The notes beneath the pieces are model-generated. The model did no database searches. It had not been told where the DNA came from and saw nothing but the letters and a program-made list of their open reading frames with translations. Made by a program: the position numbers and the translations under genes. This document shows positions 9,136-9,606 of a stretch of DNA of 9,606 nucleotides, one piece after another. Source of the stretch: Microbacterium sp. (lineage in GTDB: Bacteria; Actinomycetota; Actinomycetes; Actinomycetales; Microbacteriaceae). Where the stretch lies: assembly GCA_003248845.1 (NCBI GenBank), contig QFPD01000070.1:1-9606 (forward strand). Direction: 5' to 3'. Each line of letters opens with the position of its first letter. Position 1 is the first letter of the stretch.

Positions 9136-9163
9136 CCAGACGGCGCCGATGTCGCAGTGCGGC

Positions 9164-9457
9164 TTACGCGGCGCACTCGATGCAGATCGCGCCCACCGAC
9201 GTCTCGTGATCGATCTGCGTGCGGTGCTTCACGAGGAAGCACTCGACGCACGTGAATTCGTCCTCCTGCGGGGGCAGGACGACGACGTCGAGTTCGAGAT
9301 CGGACAGGTCGGCGCCGGGGAGCTCGAAGCCCGAGGGGTTGTCGGCGTCTTCGTCACCGACCGCGCCAGACAGCTTGTCGGGCACGCGCTCCTTCAGGGC
9401 CTCGATCGACTCGCTGTCGTCTTCGGTCTTGCGGGGGGCGTCGTAGTCGGTCGCCAT
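9164..9457 (-). CDS. DUF4193 family small protein with paired CxxC motifs
   Basis: This acidic protein of 97 residues has an unknown function and belongs to a family widely conserved in actinobacteria (M. tuberculosis Rv2699c is the counterpart by synteny, from memory). The first 60 residues are rich in Asp and Glu and probably flexible (DYDAPRKTEDDSES, then ELPGADLSDLELDVVVLPPQ). The C-terminal third holds C70 and C73 (CVEC) and C92 and C95 (CIEC), with H78 and H84 between, a layout typical of a zinc ribbon. The ATG at 9457 was chosen because MATDYD is the family's usual N-terminus; the longer open frame up to 9544 covers promoter-like sequence. Only a weak GA-rich ribosome site precedes it. 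It converges on DUF3093. Confidence 0.9.
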   Translation of the reverse strand: MATDYDAPRKTEDDSESIEALKERVPDKLSGAVGDEDADNPSGFELPGADLSDLELDVVVLPPQEDEFTCVECFLVKHRTQIDHETSVGAICIECAA

Positions 9458-9544
9458 GCTCTCACTTCCAGAATCTGCCGTGTGCCGCCGCACCTCGTGG
9501 GCGAGCGGCGGCGTTAGTTTGCACGACCCGGAGGGATTACGCAA
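9458..9544. promoter_or_regulatory. Divergent promoter region upstream of DUF4193
   Basis: On the minus strand TTGCGT, 17 bases and CAAACT could form a weak promoter for DUF4193 with a leader of about 50 bases. On the plus strand TAGTTT (9515-9520) fits TANNNT and lies about ten bases before GGAGGG (9530-9535). Both are weak matches read by eye; the region holds no other feature I can support. Confidence 0.3.
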
Positions 9545-9606
9545 ATGATGACGGTTCGCACTCCCCTCTCCGGTGGGTGCGCCACTGAGAACTCGCGGCG
9601 CGCCCG
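9545..9606 (+). CDS. Possible start of an unidentified plus-strand gene (cut by window edge)
   Basis: An open frame begins ATG ATG and runs to the window edge, reading MMTVRTPLSGGCATENSRRA. GGAGGG lies nine bases before the first ATG and a TANNNT hexamer lies at suitable distance further upstream. Divergent orientation from DUF4193 is common in actinobacteria. Twenty residues are too few to name a family, and the frame could be chance. Confidence 0.35.
   Translation, partial: MMTVRTPLSGGCATENSRRA

Noticed and set aside
9136..9163. Terminator between convergent DUF3093 and DUF4193
   Set aside because: Only a 4-bp GCCG/CGGC pairing is visible in the 28-base gap, too weak to call.
9458..9544. 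N-terminal extension of DUF4193 by 29 codons
   Set aside because: The family begins at MATDYD and the extension covers the likely promoter and leader.

Overview
The window is GC-rich (roughly two-thirds G+C by eye) and fully coding-dense. Its gene content and order point to an actinobacterium of the Microbacteriaceae, most likely Microbacterium or a close relative. The main evidence is the neighbouring dut, DUF3710, DUF3159, DUF3093 and DUF4193 genes, a cluster found widely in Actinobacteria, together with the close fit of Dxs, AcnA and PepN to actinobacterial family members. No tRNA, rRNA, insertion sequence, CRISPR array, prophage gene or origin was seen.

Layout: positions 1-1494 (minus strand) hold the N-terminal 498 residues of an M1 aminopeptidase N, cut by the window edge. 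Upstream of it, separated by a short gap with a hairpin, is dxs (1547-3517, minus). Divergent from dxs is a small stand-alone UBP-type zinc-finger protein (3594-3944, plus). A strong hairpin (3943-3985) separates it from the convergent aconitase gene acnA (3997-6834, minus). The acnA upstream region (6835-6989) carries a perfect 24-bp palindrome and a DtxR/IdeR-like iron box. Next is a tightly coupled minus-strand operon, dut > DUF3710 > DUF3159 (8628 down to 6990), joined by two 4-base ATGA overlaps. DUF3093 (8641-9135, plus) diverges from dut and converges on DUF4193 (9164-9457, minus). The last 149 bases are a divergent promoter region with a possible start of another plus-strand gene.

Working together: Dxs commits pyruvate and glyceraldehyde 3-phosphate to isoprenoid synthesis, and AcnA is the TCA-cycle aconitase, an iron-sulfur enzyme whose promoter looks wired to iron and perhaps to a MarR-type metabolite sensor. 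PepN trims peptides. The dut cluster nominally protects DNA from uracil.

The most striking observation is that dut lacks an internal block of about 39 residues, in frame. This removes dUTPase motif III with its catalytic aspartate and the tyrosine that stacks on uracil, while the other motifs and the coupling to downstream genes stay intact. Either this is a real loss of catalysis or a sequence error; read mapping would decide. Other points worth attention are the acnA operator region, a shared leaderless promoter design at dxs and dut, the orphan UBP zinc finger, and an excess of the hexamer GGATGC.
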